Positions 34,429 to 47,499 of a stretch of DNA of 64,000 nucleotides are shown here, in pieces. How positions within the stretch are numbered: the first letter of the stretch is position 1; the number at the start of each line of letters is the position of its first letter. The translations under genes were made by a program, and so were the position numbers. The DNA is from Trifolium pratense (Eukaryota > Streptophyta > Magnoliopsida > Fabales > Fabaceae). The DNA is taken from NCBI RefSeq assembly GCF_020283565.1, contig NC_060065.1:57263489-57327488 (forward strand), read 5' to 3'. Under the pieces are notes generated by a model. That model worked only from the letters and a program-made list of their open reading frames with translations, did not search any database and was not told the DNA's origin.

Positions 34429-35529
34429 CTAAATCTCCAAAAGGCAACCAGACTGAACATGGCCAGTGTAGTTTTCTGGGCTCTCAAGTTTAGTCCAAAC
34501 ACCACTCTTTAGGCCCAACACAAAGCTCATATATGGTTCCCCAAACCCACTAGACCCAATCAACAACAATGCCTCTTCCCAAGCTGCCATACATGCAACA
34601 TTCCTTATCTCCCTAGGCACCTTGGCCACTACTTGCCACGTGTCACCTTTGAATGACACCACGTCATCACCCTTACACATGTACATTATCCCCTCCACAT
34701 CACAACCATCGACACAAGTCCTCGGACACGTAGACTCATCCAAAAACTCCTCCTTCAATGGACCCCACTTCCACGTGGCAACATCGAACTCCTCTGCACT
34801 CCTTTCAAATCGTCCTTGCATCTCAGTACAATATCCACCGACCACCCTAATCATGCCATAGCCACTAACACCACGACAAAACACAACTTTGCATTCATCA
34901 CGCTCCCTCGCCATGTCAGGAAGTTGTATCCACACGTCATTTGCCACATCATAAGCAAAAGCTGACCTCAATGCATTTTTCTCCTCATCGTGTCCTCCTA
35001 CGACATAGATCATACGTTGATGATCTGACACGCAGGAGAAAAATGTGCGAGGCCCACCAGGCATGTCAGCCCCGCGACGCCACTTAGCAGATAAAAAATT
35101 ATAGATAAACACCGAATTTGATGCTTTCCATGAATCTGGGGCCCACCCACCCATAACAACTAGATCATACCCGACACCCGCTATCTGACAAAATAAGGGT
35201 AACCCATCCCTTAATTCGGGTCCCATTGGTAACTCGCTCCAAATACCCGTTTCAGTTTCTAATACGTTCAATTTATAAACCGGGTTCGTCATAGTCATAG
35301 CCTTAACGAGTGAACCGGTTTTACATTTTTCTGAATCAAATTCAGACTGAACCGTGACAAGGATTTTCTGAGCATGTCCGGTACTCTTCCTTACACGGTG
35401 AAACTCCGGCAACTGAATCTCCGTGTTCCACCCTTTGCTCACGGAGGCTACCACCGGAAACTGCTGGTATGAAATACGAATCAAACAGTCTCGTGCTATG
35501 TCTTCTGGTAAACCTGAAATCAACTCCAT
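34429..35529 (-). CDS. F-box/kelch-repeat protein (KMD/KFB-PAL type)
   Basis: Intronless, 366 residues from MELISGLPEDIARDCLIRIS. This start fits the family better than the upstream in-frame Met at 35562. An F-box covers about residues 4-45 and binds SKP1 in an SCF ubiquitin ligase. Kelch repeats follow, with the double-glycine strands DLVVMGGW, MIYVVGGH and MIRVVGGY. A DECKVVFCRGV block, CPRTCVDGCD and a C-terminal GCLLEI complete it. The overall sequence resembles the Arabidopsis At1g80440 group (KISS ME DEADLY / KFB), which targets type-B response regulators or phenylalanine ammonia-lyase for degradation. The target here is not known. No frameshift; the gene looks functional. Position beside XRCC1 and NAA15 matches the Arabidopsis order as I recall it. 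Confidence 0.93.
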   Translation of the reverse strand: MELISGLPEDIARDCLIRISYQQFPVVASVSKGWNTEIQLPEFHRVRKSTGHAQKILVTVQSEFDSEKCKTGSLVKAMTMTNPVYKLNVLETETGIWSELPMGPELRDGLPLFCQIAGVGYDLVVMGGWAPDSWKASNSVFIYNFLSAKWRRGADMPGGPRTFFSCVSDHQRMIYVVGGHDEEKNALRSAFAYDVANDVWIQLPDMARERDECKVVFCRGVSGYGMIRVVGGYCTEMQGRFERSAEEFDVATWKWGPLKEEFLDESTCPRTCVDGCDVEGIMYMCKGDDVVSFKGDTWQVVAKVPREIRNVACMAAWEEALLLIGSSGFGEPYMSFVLGLKSGVWTKLESPENYTGHVQSGCLLEI

Positions 35530-36617
35530 CGTAGCAGAACAGAACAGAGCAAAACAGAGCACTTTGAAAATGAATAACAGAATCAGTATTTTACTGTTTT
35601 GCTAAAGACCCACGAATTGAAAGTGATTGAAATTAAAGAAAGTTTGAAACTTGATTGAAGGGGTGTTAACTTTTTGAGGATTCAAAGTGTGGGTTATTGA
35701 GGTTTTTAAGGAACAGAGAGTTTGAAACAGAACAAGGTTTTTTTTATGTTTTCGAGGTATATTTGAGGAAAATGAATGAGAAGGAAAATTTTAAGTTAGA
35801 GATATAAATAAGAGAGCGTATGTGAATAATTTAATGGCATTTAATTGGATGTGAAGATAAAGCTGTACACTACATAGTTTGGATTTTATAGGAGGCACAT
35901 GCACATGTCAAGTGACATGGAATTTCAGGGTTTTTTTTTTGGGTGAATCAGATGGAGTTTGAGATAAGTTTCAACTTTAGATTGATAATTATGGACACAA
36001 AAAATATAAAGAAATAATGTAGGTGTTCTAGAAGGTTTTTGAGAACCGGCAATGGGCAAAGAAAGACAGAAGAGACAAGTGAACATTAAAAGAGAGGTTG
36101 TGACTTAGGAGAAAAGAAATGTATTTTTTGGTGCATTGGATGGTGACCATTGATTGGGTTTTGGGTTGGGAGAATCTAATACTGTTGGCCTTTAACTTTA
36201 ACTTCTTCAAATAAAATATTAAACCTATATACAAAACTTCTTGTTGCTATTATCACATAAAAAAAATTATTTTTAAGTTCATTATTTATTTGTTAATGCG
36301 ATTTTTTTAAAGTTCAAATAAAAAGTTACACTACTTATAATCATGAGAGAACGTGTTCTAACAATCAACATATATTTATATTATTTATATTATTTGATAT
36401 ATTTGGTTTCCTAGTATCAGATGTTGAGAATATTTTAAAAATAGTAGTTCAAAGAATCATGCATAGCAATCTGGTGTCTCCTCAATCTCTAGATATATAG
36501 TATTTAATAGGATTGATTTTGTCATTCAAACATAATTAATGCCGCAACTTGTTGTCCGTTTACCTTTCATTCAAGTATAATTATCCTACATATATTTATT
36601 TATAAAGAACACACTCT

Positions 36618-36915
36618 AAAAGTGCGTTTGATCTGCTAAAAAATAATGAACTGGACTGGATAACTTCTATTGTATTGTGTTTGATTTTAAAACTTTTCTG
36701 GTAATGGACAAATTGGGGGCCAAGAGACAATAAAATCACAGGAGAACTTTTTGTCCTCAGCATAAGTTGTCTAAAATACCAAAATAACCTTTTGTCCACT
36801 AAACATCGTACAACACAAAGTTTGTTCAATACCTTAAATGTTTGTACTGTGTTGTTCTGTCTTGTACTATCTTGTACTATTTTATCCAGTATTTATATTT
36901 TGCAGATCAAAGAAC
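36618..36915. mobile_element. MITE-like inverted-repeat element
   Basis: Left GTTTGATCTGCTAAAA...CTGGACTGGATAAC and right, inverted, TTTGATCTGCAAAATATAAA followed by TACTGGATAA. The exact edges and target duplication are not clear. Confidence 0.55.
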
Positions 36916-37126
36916 CTTAAGAATATTGAAAATATCGTTTTTAAAATGAATTATCCAATCGTGATTAATATTAGTAATCGGAACTCAACTCCAATTATCT
37001 TTCTCCAACCTCTTCTCCACCATTCTGGCCGAGAACTCCGGTCTTCATATACATCACAATTCTTGAGGTTAATTGATGTACCGACTCGCTAACAGACCTC
37101 AAATATTTGTTACCTAATGATACTAA

Positions 37127-37280
37127 TTTTTTTTCTCACCAACACTTTGTTCATTTGACTGTTTAATCTAACTTGAGGATCTATTCTAACCTCAAGTAAT
37201 TTTTACTGTCTCTCCATCACTATTGCGAGAGATTAATCAAGTCCAATGTCAATCACTATTACATCAACTAATAATCGGTA
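37127..37280 (-). mobile_element. SINE, diverged copy of the 32602 family
   Basis: Minus strand: AGTTGATGTAATAGTGATTG, then GACATTGGACTTG, ATTACTTGAGG, AAGTGTTGGTGAGAAAAAA. The order matches the copies at 32602-32770 and 38535-38700, with heavy divergence in the middle. Confidence 0.5.
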
Positions 37281-38534
37281 ATTATACTTGTAAAATCTTA
37301 ACTAAGAAAAATACAGAGTATTTTAAGATAAGAGGGGTGTTAGTACTACGTTATTACAATAATTGATGTTTCTTCTTCAACCATACGTAATTGGATATTG
37401 ACTTTATTGTGGGTCTATGGATTAATTACATATAGTGTGAATCGTTGTATTAATCCTTGTTTAAGTAACTTCAATACAAGTAATAGGCTTATCAACAAGA
37501 TTGTTTGATTCTCTCCCACCGCCCATTGCCCATTCCATCATTTTCTGCATAAAATTACAAAAAATGTACATTTAAATGCCACTCTCTCATAGTCAGCTTT
37601 ATCTTTATCTTTTTGCCACAAATAAACAAAAGGAGAAAACTCACAAGATCTTTTTAAGACTATAAAACTATTCTTTTTTTTAATAAAGATCATAAAACAA
37701 TTCTTTTATTTAATAAGATATAAAACTATTGGCTCTTATAAAGCAGGAATATTATTGCATTATTGCGGCACCGCTGGATTATTACTTGTAAACCACTCAT
37801 TAAGCATATGTGAAGTGTACTAATTTATCATGCAATATTAGTAATAAATATCCATTCACATCAAATTGAAAAAAAAAAAATTACCTTGAAAAAATTGTGC
37901 ACAAAGTCAAAATTGGAGTGTATTTTATTTTACGTTTTAGATTCAATATTCGACTCGAGTATTGATTTGATAACATCAATTGTAATGTCCACACTAGTAG
38001 TAGTAGGAAAGTTAAGTGAAAAAATTATTTTCTTTTGAAACTAAAACCGTAGTATTTTACGGAACAAATATTTAAGAGAATTCAAATTAGATTTCTAAGT
38101 GGAATAGATTTAATTAAATAAATTTAATTTCTCACATAGTCGGAATTCAAATTAATATAATATAAAAAAGAAAAATCAGAGTGTTTCTAAGTGTTAAAAA
38201 AAAAAGAAGAGAGAGAAACGGGTTATACACGGTTAACTACACACAATAATACAATGATAATTTGATTGATCCCAACATAAATTAAGTCCTCTGTATAAAT
38301 ACAATTAGTTGGTTATCCTTGACAAAAAATGCTCAAGTTTAATTTCAACCAAAGAAAGAAAAAGGTGCTTATCCGAAATGAAATTATCTAATCATGTCAA
38401 CATGCAAGAGCCTCACTCACAGAGTTATCTAATCTAGCAAATACTAGTATTGGATAAGATTACTACTTTCAGAAAATGGGACAAAAATAATTAAGAAAGT
38501 GTTAATTAATGTTTTTAAAATATTAATTTCTAAA

Positions 38535-38700
38535 TTTAGTTGATATATAGTGGTGATTGAAGCTGAACTTAATAGAGAGAATCATAGTTCGATCCCCATA
38601 ATTATGATCGGAAGGAGGCTATAATCACTTAATATCTGACTCTAAAATTAGATTATGCGATCCAGTAAATCGGATATTGATGGTGAAAATAAATAAAAAA
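38535..38700 (+). mobile_element. SINE, same family as 32602-32770
   Basis: TATAGTGGTGATTGAAGC (A-box region), CATAGTTCGATCCCC (B box), ATAATCACTTAATATCTGAC, then AATCGGATATTGATGGTGAA and an A-rich tail. The 3' part aligns with the 32602 copy. Confidence 0.72.
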
Positions 38701-39760
38701 ATATTAATATATAAGAACTTAAATACGATAAAATAATTTTAAAATTTGTGTTCTCTAATTTTTAATTTTTAATTTTTAATTTTTAAAAACATAAAAGTAC
38801 TTTTCCTAGTACAAAATTTATTCATTTTTCTTCCTTATCTAGTAGTATTTCAAATGGAGTAATTAGCATGACTAAAAAAAGTATAGATAGGGTTGGCATG
38901 ACTCGTCAATGTGATGGCTATATAATGGTGAAAAATGTGACGGTCCCACTTCTCCGGTGACTTGCGGATAAGAGCGACAACAATGAAAGCTTTAAGCCCA
39001 AAATATCCAAAGCTTTCAACATCAACATGATTTTAAATTTCCATTTGATTTTGGAACACAAAATTACTTCATTATAGAGACCAAATATATAGTCTAAATT
39101 TAAAATATGGTCAAACCATATTTGACTATTGCAAATTCAAGTTGTAGAACTTTCATGGAGAAACCAAACAAGCATTTGTGTAATCATAAAATAAGACATC
39201 AAAATGTAATCAAGTCCTTTATAAAATTCCAGTCTTTTTACTGCATATGTCCGTTGAGATTTAAGAAATGGTAAGTCCGCTATAATTATAGAAAAAGTGT
39301 GGGGTCGTGGTCCTTCAAAGAGTTCTTTGATGGGTTGGACTTCCGAATTAACTTTTGATCTAGTTTTATTTAATTTTTTTATATAGTTTACTTACAAAAA
39401 TATATTGATTTTAATTGTAAAAATAAATTGTAACTTCACCCAAATTTTCCTTAAAATTGATGAGTAATGTTATTTTGCAAAACCAAAATTATGAAACTTG
39501 ACATGATATTAGTCAATAAATTAAGCATCTACTCTCTCCATTCTTTATTAGTATTAAAAAAAAAAGTTCATTAAATAAAATGTGTCGTTTATAATAAGGA
39601 GTATATATGTTTGTCGGTACAAGTCTCACCGATTAGTTAATTCTCAAAAAAAAGAGTTTTTCCATTTTATTCTTCCAATTCCAATATAGTATAGTATTTC
39701 AACTTCAACTATTAACTCCATATTGGATAGTTGTCAACGACATTTTAGGAATATACATAT

Positions 39761-39800
39761 GATGATGATGATGATGATGATGATGAATATGATGATGATG
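39761..39800. repeat. (GAT)n microsatellite
   Basis: About 12 GAT/ATG units with one AAT interruption. Confidence 0.95.
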
Positions 39801-40777
39801 AAAAGCTTGCAAATTGGCATAGTGGTCTTAGATATGGTTCAAGCAATTAGCATTCCCACTTCCTATCTTTAATTACATACGTATGCATAAAGTTGAAACG
39901 TGAACTATATGCTTTGTATTTCTATCATTTTTCCGATAATTGCGTCATATATGATCTCTCTACTTGCAAGAGGCAAATAATGAGAACACAAGTTGTGTTT
40001 AATAGAAAAATTGCCATATGTTATAGTCTATACATTTATAAGTACTTTATCTTTCTCAAAATAAGTGTTATTTAAAAAAAATAAAAATAAAGTAAATGTT
40101 ATTTTTCACTTTTCAATATAATATTTTTTTGTTACTATGATATGGTACAAAGTTTCTACCACCGTTAGCAATAACTAATCTACGTCAGACAATCATGGGA
40201 CACATAAAGTGAATTTTTCTATCCTAACCGAACTTTCTCTATATGCATGAGTCACGAATTGTATCTCTGACCGCATGCACTATTCTCAAAAAAAACAACC
40301 AATAACTTAAAAGAATAATTTAGTAAAAATATTATTTTTTGAGAACATAATTATATTTGTTAATATATGTGTGAAAATCTTAAACGATGTTGTTTTTAAA
40401 ACGAAGAAAGTACAAAATTATATTTCTATCGTCTTATAATAACTCATTTTTGTTGAAGGAATAGGAGAGTTTTTCTTCTCACTTTGTATCTTAAAATTTA
40501 GTACATTTTTTCTATGTAAGTTGCATGTGGACAGTTGACACTTAGCAGTTAGTTAGCATTGAAAGCAAAGTCATGATATATTAAATGTATATCCATGAAA
40601 AAATGTCAATGTCAATGCAATTGTAGCATTATGACTAGATGTTTTCGACCATTCTGTGTGTTTTCTTTATTGCTCCAATGTACTGATAATCTTTTTGGTT
40701 TATAACCCACTGGTTTTTAGGGAAAAAAGTCTTAGTAGTCTAGAGTTCGGCCACGAGGTAAGTAAAGTATGACAAAA

Positions 40778-40870
40778 AAATTTTTTCGTCCAGGAATCGA
40801 ATCCGGGTTCTTCCGAAATTCGTCATTTTTTGTGAAGCTCATTAATCACTTAAGTCCAATAAATTCGTCA
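40778..40870 (-). mobile_element. Possible tRNA-derived SINE
   Basis: On the minus strand GGACTTAAGTGATTAATGAGC precedes CCCGGATTCGATTCCTGG, resembling A and B boxes. No cloverleaf can be formed. A T-rich stretch follows. The boundaries are uncertain. Confidence 0.4.
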
Positions 40871-41766
40871 ATGTACTGCTATTCTATTATTGAGATTTTT
40901 ATGTTTCAACGCATCATAATTTCTTCTAGAAGCAATAAAGTTTCCAGAAACAATTATTTGATCATAACTTCAAATAAAATCATAAATATTTAGAGACGTA
41001 CTCAACTAATTATTTTCATACTTAGAAACGTACATTACTTCAATTATTTGTGCCCAAATTATTTTTGAACATTTGAAGTTGACAATGAATTGAATATTAA
41101 TTACTTTGAGAGTCTTTGGCTCCTTAATCGGTAGATGGTTAGAAGTTAGACTTCTGACTTTTGTATACGAAAATAATCCGATTGAGAAGAAAAGATCCGA
41201 TTTGTGTGTCATAGATTCTTCAATAGAGATTAATCATTGTTAACAGCGGTAAAAACTTCATACTTACTAAATTCAAGAAAAATCTTGCTTGCTCCAAAGT
41301 CTCTCTCGAAACTTATAGCATCAACGTGCTCTAGCTCCACGACTATGCTACAATTCTTGATTGGTTAAAGAAAATGATCGATAGTTATGATTCGAAAATA
41401 CCAATTTTGAGTTAATTAAGATTAAGTATGTAAAAAAAAAAGTATGTGCATGGTTTAGTTCTAACAATTTTTTTTATAACTTTAGATGATATGATACCTT
41501 AAAAGTTTATAATTTATTTTAGATGATACCTTGATAGCCAATGCATGCCTTCAAATATTGCATGTTGTTGAAAAGTTTTTTTTTTCTTGTCTACGCATGA
41601 TATTGGTACGAAGTTCCACACTTCCACTTTCGTTAGCGATGACTAATATCTGCCGGGTAATCCGTGGGGCACACAACATGAATTCTCCCCAATCACAAAC
41701 TCACATCCAATATGTGTGATTGACACATCGATTCGCTTCAAAATAAATATGGCAAACTAAGACCTC

Positions 41767-42039
41767 TCACTCCAATTGCATTAATCTTCTAATATGTTTC
41801 AACACACTCCAACCTTCAGGAATGACACACTCCTCACTGCTCAACCTCTTGACCACACTTAAGGAATCACTTATCAGCTCATGACGAAACCCCAACCTCC
41901 AAGCAAGACGCATACCTTCCAATACCTCCCAAAGCCCGGCGATTATAATACTACAATCTCCTAAGCCTCTTCCATAACCTCCCAACCATTCACCACTGCT
42001 GTCACGAACAACTCCATCACATCCGACAACTCCTTGCAT
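41767..42039 (-). pseudogene. RNase H-like fragment of a LINE-type retroelement
   Basis: An open frame of 90 codons reads GCDGVVRDSSGEWLGGYGRG, then LWEVLEGMRLAWRLGFRH and ELISDSLSVVKRL. This is the plant RVT_3 RNase H-like domain found at the end of LINE polyproteins and in LINE-derived genes. The first catalytic Asp and the SDSLSVV strand are present. No reverse transcriptase lies nearby, so it is a fragment. Confidence 0.75.
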
Positions 42040-43314
42040 TAGTCCTTGCGCTCAGTTTCCATACTATGTTTGATATCCTTCTGATTATATTGAACACACT
42101 TTGATTAATGAAATGTTATAAACTCTTTCCCGTCAAAATAGTCGAATGAAGCGAATCTTTCTTAAAGTGTACCACAAAGATCATGATTGTTGAGTTGAGA
42201 TCCATTATAACTATTATTATTTTTTGGGAAAAATATATCAATTAAACTTATCAACTTTTTTTCCCGCAAATTACCTTTACATTTCTGCTTATCAATTTAT
42301 CTATATTTTCATTAGTCCAGTAACTCACAATAACTCGATATATCCATACTAATTCCTCTTTAAAAAAGTTAAAGAATCCATAATTAAGAACTGTTATAGC
42401 CTAATCTTCGATCAACTTTTAAGTTTGACAATAATAATCGACTATTTAAAATCATTGTTTTAACAAAATTTAAAGTCAATTTTTTTATCACAAAATCAAA
42501 CACACGTCAGTAGAATGCAGGTACAACAGAAACAAATATGATACTAATTAGTATAATTACTTATTCCATATAAATGAAACAAAGATTGGTGAGAAAACAC
42601 ACCAACCACATGCTCAGATGCTTTCAAATAATCAGTTACACCAGGATCTAACTAATTTTTTAATTACATTATACAAAATGATGATGATGCATAGAATTAG
42701 AATATAATTCATGTTTTGTCCAAAAGGAATAATTTATGTAGCTACGCGTTACGATTATATCCAAAAGGTGTTTAAAATAAATTTATTCTTTTCAGACACA
42801 AACTTAATTATTCTAAATAAAATATATACTCCCTATTAATTATTTCAACAAAAAAATAAACAACCACACTTAAATATCAATCAATATTATGATATATTTA
42901 CACACACATCCAATAAAATATTTACACCAAAATATGGAGTGGAGAGGGTTAATCAAGGATGGAAGAAATAAGGCGTCGTGTAACTTAGTGGATGTGTCGA
43001 AAACTCGTCCTTCAAATCCTGTAGAGGTTTAGAAGAATTGACTGAGAATAACAAGCTCACATATGAATAGCAAGAGGACTATTATGCCCCATGATGGGCC
43101 CTTATGGGGAATGCCTCATCTTAGTAAAGATTGTTAAGGATAAAATCCAGAGGCAAGACCAAGAATTCTGACTATTGAATCAAACGTTGGCTCTACTGTA
43201 ACTCCGTTATTTTGTCAAATCATAACTTTATTTTGCTTATGTTAAAACTCCAGCTGTATCAAACAAATATGAGAAAGGAACATAACTATTTTATTTTTCG
43301 GGTCATTCAAGACC
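42040..43314. other. Intergenic, no gene seen
   Basis: AT-rich, with a less AT-rich island at about 42950-43150 that I cannot assign. Confidence 0.5.
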
Positions 43315-43319
43315 ATGCT

Positions 43320-43642
43320 TGTTAGAGTGGAAGAGGGTGATAGAGATGATAGAAAGAGATTATCAAAAGCATTGATTTTATTATTGACTTTGGTACAATT
43401 TATAGAGTTACAAATTGTACAATTACTTAACAAACAAGCTAACTAACTCTAACTGACATAGTTAGTTAGCAACTAAACAACAATACACAAAGTAGTTATA
43501 ACTAACTGTTACAACTAACTAACATCAAATACTAACTTGCAAAGCAAGTAACAAACACAATACAAACAGTGAAGACAAATGTGGTGACAGATGCTCCAAC
43601 ATCTGTTGCAGCATTTGGAGGGATTGAATTGCTTTCTCAACA
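43320..43642 (-). repeat. Copia 3' LTR
   Basis: 323 bp, TGTTAGAGTGG to TTTCTCAACA on the plus strand. It differs from the partner only at one base (AGAAAGAG here, ATAAAGAG there). Confidence 0.96.
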
Positions 43643-43655
43643 CTCCCCTTCAATT
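43643..43655 (-). promoter_or_regulatory. Copia polypurine tract
   Basis: Minus strand TTGAAGGGGAG directly before the 3' LTR; primes plus-strand synthesis in this class. Confidence 0.8.
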
Positions 43656-46600
43656 CAATTTCTCTGTCTTCACAACGCCTAACATGCTCCTTAGCTCCTT
43701 GAACCTATCAGCCCTCAGTGGCTTGGTAAGGATATCTGCAATTTGAATTTCTGTCCTGCAATGCATCACATTCAGTTTGCCTTTGCTGACTTGGTCTCTT
43801 AGAAAGTGATACTTGGTTTCAATGTGCTTTGACCTTCCATGTGCAATGGGGTTCTTTGCCAAGCTGATTGCAGATTTATTGTCAACATTCAATCTCATAG
43901 GCTTCACATAGTTGATCTTCAATTCTTCTAGTAAGGATTCAAGCCAAACTGCTTGACAAGCTGCTTGTGCTGCTGCTACATACTCAGCCTCACAACTAGA
44001 TAATGCCACTATGTTCTGCTTCTTTGAAGACCATGAGATAGGTGAATTTCTGAACCTGAACCAGTAACCTGATGTGCTCCTTCTATCATCTTTGTCTCCA
44101 CACCAGTCAGAGTCTGAGAAACCTTCAAGTTCAATTTGAGTTTCACTGTTGCTTGTTGGAAAAGCTAGACCATAATCCTGTGTACCCTTCAGGTATCTTA
44201 GGATCCTTTTTGCTGCAATCAAGTGAGAAGTTTTAGGCTTACTCATGAACCTACTTACTGAGCCCACTGCATAGTTAATGTCTGGTCTTGTATTGCAGAT
44301 GAACCTCAAGCTGCCAACTACCTGCTTGAACAAAGTAGCATCTACTGCTTGTTCATCTTCATTTTTTGACAATTTTAAATTTGCATCCATTGGAGTTTCA
44401 GCTGCTTTGCAATTCTCCATTTGAAATCTCTTTAATACATCTTCAATGTATTTTCTCTGATGCAATACAATACCATCTGAAGCATAGTGAAATTCTAATC
44501 CAAGGAAGTAATTTAGTTTGCCCAAGTCACTCATTTCAAACTCACTTTTCAATCTCCCCTTGAATTTCTCAATGCTAGTTGTGATGTGACCTGTAATCAG
44601 CAAATCATCTACATACAGACAAATGACAATAGCATCTGAGATATCACTTCCCTTCATGTATACACCAAATTCAACAGTGCACTTCACAAAACCTTCCTTT
44701 TGCAGAAATTCATCAATCCTTTTATTCCAAGCTCTTGGAGCTTGTTTAAGGCCATATAAAGCTTTGTTAAGCTTATACACTTTGTTCTTTTCTGATGCAA
44801 TTTCAAACCCAGGTGGTTGCAGTACATAAACCTCTTCTTCCAATGGACCATTGAGAAAAGCAGATTTTACATCCATATGGTATAGTGACCAATTGTATGA
44901 ACTGGCTATTGCAATCACTAACCTGATAGTTTCCATTCTTGCTACTGGTGCATACACCTCAGTGTAATCAATTCCTTCTTGCTGAAGAAATCCTCTTGCA
45001 ACCAACCTTGCCTTGTGTTTCACTATCTTGCCATCTGGATCCTTTTTCAATTTGAACACCCATTTCACACTAATAGCTTTTTTTTGTGGAGGTAGCTCAA
45101 CCAATTTCCATGTGTGATTCTTTTCAATTGAATGGAGTTCTTCTTTCATTGCTGCATTCCACTTTGAACTTACTACAGCTTCTTTCCAGTTAATTGGCTC
45201 AGCATCTGCCATGAATGCTAAATGTACCAAGTCACCATCTTCATTCACTGCACTATCTGAGGTGATTTCATGATCATTAAGCCTGACAGAGGGAAATTTG
45301 TTTCTAGTTGATCTCCTTGGAGCTTGAGCAGGCACTGATGATAGTTGAATTCTATCATCATCATCACTTGATGTATGCATATCTTCTTCATGATGTGTGC
45401 CTTGATTTTGATTATCTACTGGTTGATGTGTGATTGCAGCATCATTCACTCCATCTTCCAGTTGCATTGTGACTTGTTTGTTTGCTTCTGAGCTCCATTT
45501 CCATTGTGATTTTTCATCAACAATCACATCTCTGCTAATCACAACTTTCTTATTGTTGGGATTATACATTCTGTAGGCACCTGTAGCATCATATCCAATG
45601 AGAATCAGCTTTTCACTTTTATCATCTAGCTTTCTTCTTTTCTCATCTGGAATATGTCTGTAACACAGTGAACCAAAGATTCTTAAGTGTTTCACACTTG
45701 GTTTGTGACCTGTCCATAATTCCTCTGGTGTGTTATCCTTCAATCTCTTTGTAGGACACCTGTTCAACACATATGCTGCAGTGTTGACAGCTTCACCCCA
45801 ATAGCACTTTGGTAAACCTTTACCCTTCAACATACATCTAGCCATATTGAGCAGAGTTCTATTCCTTCTTTCTGCTAAACCATTATGTTTAGGTGTGTAG
45901 GGAGCTGTTACCTCATGAATGATACCTTTCTGAGTACAGTAAGTTTGAAATTCCTTAGAATTGTACTCTCCACCTCCATCAGTTCTGAGTACCTTTAGCT
46001 TATGTTCACTTTGTCTTTCAGCTAGTACACAGAAATTCTTGAACATTGAAAATACTTCACTCTTTTCTTTCAGCAGATAAATCCAGACTTTTCTGGTGAA
46101 TTCATCAACACAAGTCATAAAATAGCTGCTACCTCCTAGAGTTGGAACTTCAATTGGTCCACACACATCAGAATGGACTACATCAAGTGGTTGTTTTGAC
46201 CTAGAGTACACTGAACTCTTAAATGAATTCCTGGGTTGCTTGCTTACAAAGCAACCTTCACACAACTTCTCTGGTGTGTGAATCAGTGGTAACCCTACAA
46301 CCATCTTCTTATTACACAAGTGATTCAAACTTTTAAAGTTCAAATGTCCATACCTGTAATGCCACAGCCATTTCTCATCTTCAGTGATCAAACTTGAAAA
46401 ACACTGAAATGCAGAAGCTTGAAGATTTACTCTGAATGTTCTATTCTTTGACAATGGAGCTTTCAGAATCAACTTGTTCTTAGGGTCAAATACTTCAATG
46501 CTGTGATCTTTTGTGGAATAATTGAACCCTTTCTCAAGTAACTGTCCAAGGCTCAACAGGTTGTGCTTCATAGATGGTACATACAGCACATCAGTGACAA

Positions 46601-46781
46601 AAGTGTGATTACCATTCTTCCTCTGAACCATCACTTTGCCTTTGCCTTCTACTGATACAGTGCTGTCATCTGCAAACTTCACTTTGCTTTTGAAATTTTC
46701 ATCAAATTCCAATAACCAATCTCTATGACCTGTCATATGGTTTGAGCAGCCAGTGTCAAGGTACCATAGCTTTGAGGTATC
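43650..46781 (-). CDS. Copia pol: protease, integrase, RT, RNase H
   Basis: Continuous minus-strand frame of about 1040 codons from the nested insertion to the stop at 43650. Positions below count from MTGHRDW. The protease motif [11 protein letters not shown] sits at its start. Then come a GAG-pre-integrase zinc region (H/C around 126-165) and an integrase with Asp190, Asp253 (RTDGGGEYN) and Glu289 ([10 protein letters not shown]). An RVT_2 reverse transcriptase covers about 553-790, with YVDD at 708-711. The RNase H ([41 protein letters not shown]) covers about 870-1005. All catalytic motifs are present. The frame is continuous with gag across the GTATC site, so only the insertion breaks it. 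Confidence 0.95.
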   Translation of the reverse strand, partial: DTSKLWYLDTGCSNHMTGHRDWLLEFDENFKSKVKFADDSTVSVEGKGKVMVQRKNGNHTFVTDVLYVPSMKHNLLSLGQLLEKGFNYSTKDHSIEVFDPKNKLILKAPLSKNRTFRVNLQASAFQCFSSLITEDEKWLWHYRYGHLNFKSLNHLCNKKMVVGLPLIHTPEKLCEGCFVSKQPRNSFKSSVYSRSKQPLDVVHSDVCGPIEVPTLGGSSYFMTCVDEFTRKVWIYLLKEKSEVFSMFKNFCVLAERQSEHKLKVLRTDGGGEYNSKEFQTYCTQKGIIHEVTAPYTPKHNGLAERRNRTLLNMARCMLKGKGLPKCYWGEAVNTAAYVLNRCPTKRLKDNTPEELWTGHKPSVKHLRIFGSLCYRHIPDEKRRKLDDKSEKLILIGYDATGAYRMYNPNNKKVVISRDVIVDEKSQWKWSSEANKQVTMQLEDGVNDAAITHQPVDNQNQGTHHEEDMHTSSDDDDRIQLSSVPAQAPRRSTRNKFPSVRLNDHEITSDSAVNEDGDLVHLAFMADAEPINWKEAVVSSKWNAAMKEELHSIEKNHTWKLVELPPQKKAISVKWVFKLKKDPDGKIVKHKARLVARGFLQQEGIDYTEVYAPVARMETIRLVIAIASSYNWSLYHMDVKSAFLNGPLEEEVYVLQPPGFEIASEKNKVYKLNKALYGLKQAPRAWNKRIDEFLQKEGFVKCTVEFGVYMKGSDISDAIVICLYVDDLLITGHITTSIEKFKGRLKSEFEMSDLGKLNYFLGLEFHYASDGIVLHQRKYIEDVLKRFQMENCKAAETPMDANLKLSKNEDEQAVDATLFKQVVGSLRFICNTRPDINYAVGSVSRFMSKPKTSHLIAAKRILRYLKGTQDYGLAFPTSNSETQIELEGFSDSDWCGDKDDRRSTSGYWFRFRNSPISWSSKKQNIVALSSCEAEYVAAAQAACQAVWLESLLEELKINYVKPMRLNVDNKSAISLAKNPIAHGRSKHIETKYHFLRDQVSKGKLNVMHCRTEIQIADILTKPLRADRFKELRSMLGVVKTEKLN

Positions 46782-47499
46782 TGTAACACCCCGAACTAAC
46801 TACCCTTAAAAACGTGATCTTAAAAACTTTTTAAAGATAAGTAGCCGGAGCGCTACGGAAAACATTTTCAAAAACGATCGTGCACACGACACGAAACGTC
46901 GCAGCGGAAAACATAACATAAAGGATTTTCAAAGCAATGAACAAAATAGTTCAAAAGATAAATCATTTACATAAAACATAAGTTAAGATGTTCGCATCGA
47001 TATACGACGGAATACAAACGATCCCCGACTCGATGTTACAACATACCAGAGCACTAATATACATCACAACCAAACTAACTTAACAAAACTATACAAAGGT
47101 AGCCTACACTAGCTCCTCACCAAAAGTGCTCCACACCAAAACGATCTGCAGCTAAAACTCGATCGAAACCTCGACCTGAATACCTGAACCCCCAAAGGTC
47201 CAGCACATAACAATTAGGTAGAGAGTTAGTAAACATAATCACATACATACGAATATAGAAACGCACCTATATTCAACCTATCACATATTACTAACTCACA
47301 CACATGCTTCCATAAGCAACACACCAGATAACACATACTCACAAATACACAACCAGATAGTTTCGCGTCGTTTCGGACCACACAAAGAACTCACATAACA
47401 CATAACACATAATTGCACATTTACTCAAATGCGACTAATGCCAAACATTCAATGTCATGCCAACCTAGACACGACTAATGCATGTGGTACCATCTTCTT

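Larger units (their letters stand above)
35530..41766. other. Gene-poor AT-rich region upstream of the kelch gene
   Basis: No gene supported. The kelch promoter lies near 35530-36000. The rest holds the MITE, SINE and microsatellite features listed separately. Two related segments at about 40142-40250 and 41606-41735 (GGTAC.AAGTT, GTTAGC.ATGACTAAT, TGGG.CACA) are diverged copies of an unknown repeat. Confidence 0.5.

Noticed and set aside
36596..37092. Two short frames in the region 36.6-37.1 kb
   Set aside because: They fall in the MITE-like element and lack start context or homology.
40778..40870. tRNA gene on the minus strand
   Set aside because: A T-arm-like word is present, but no acceptor stem or anticodon arm can be formed.
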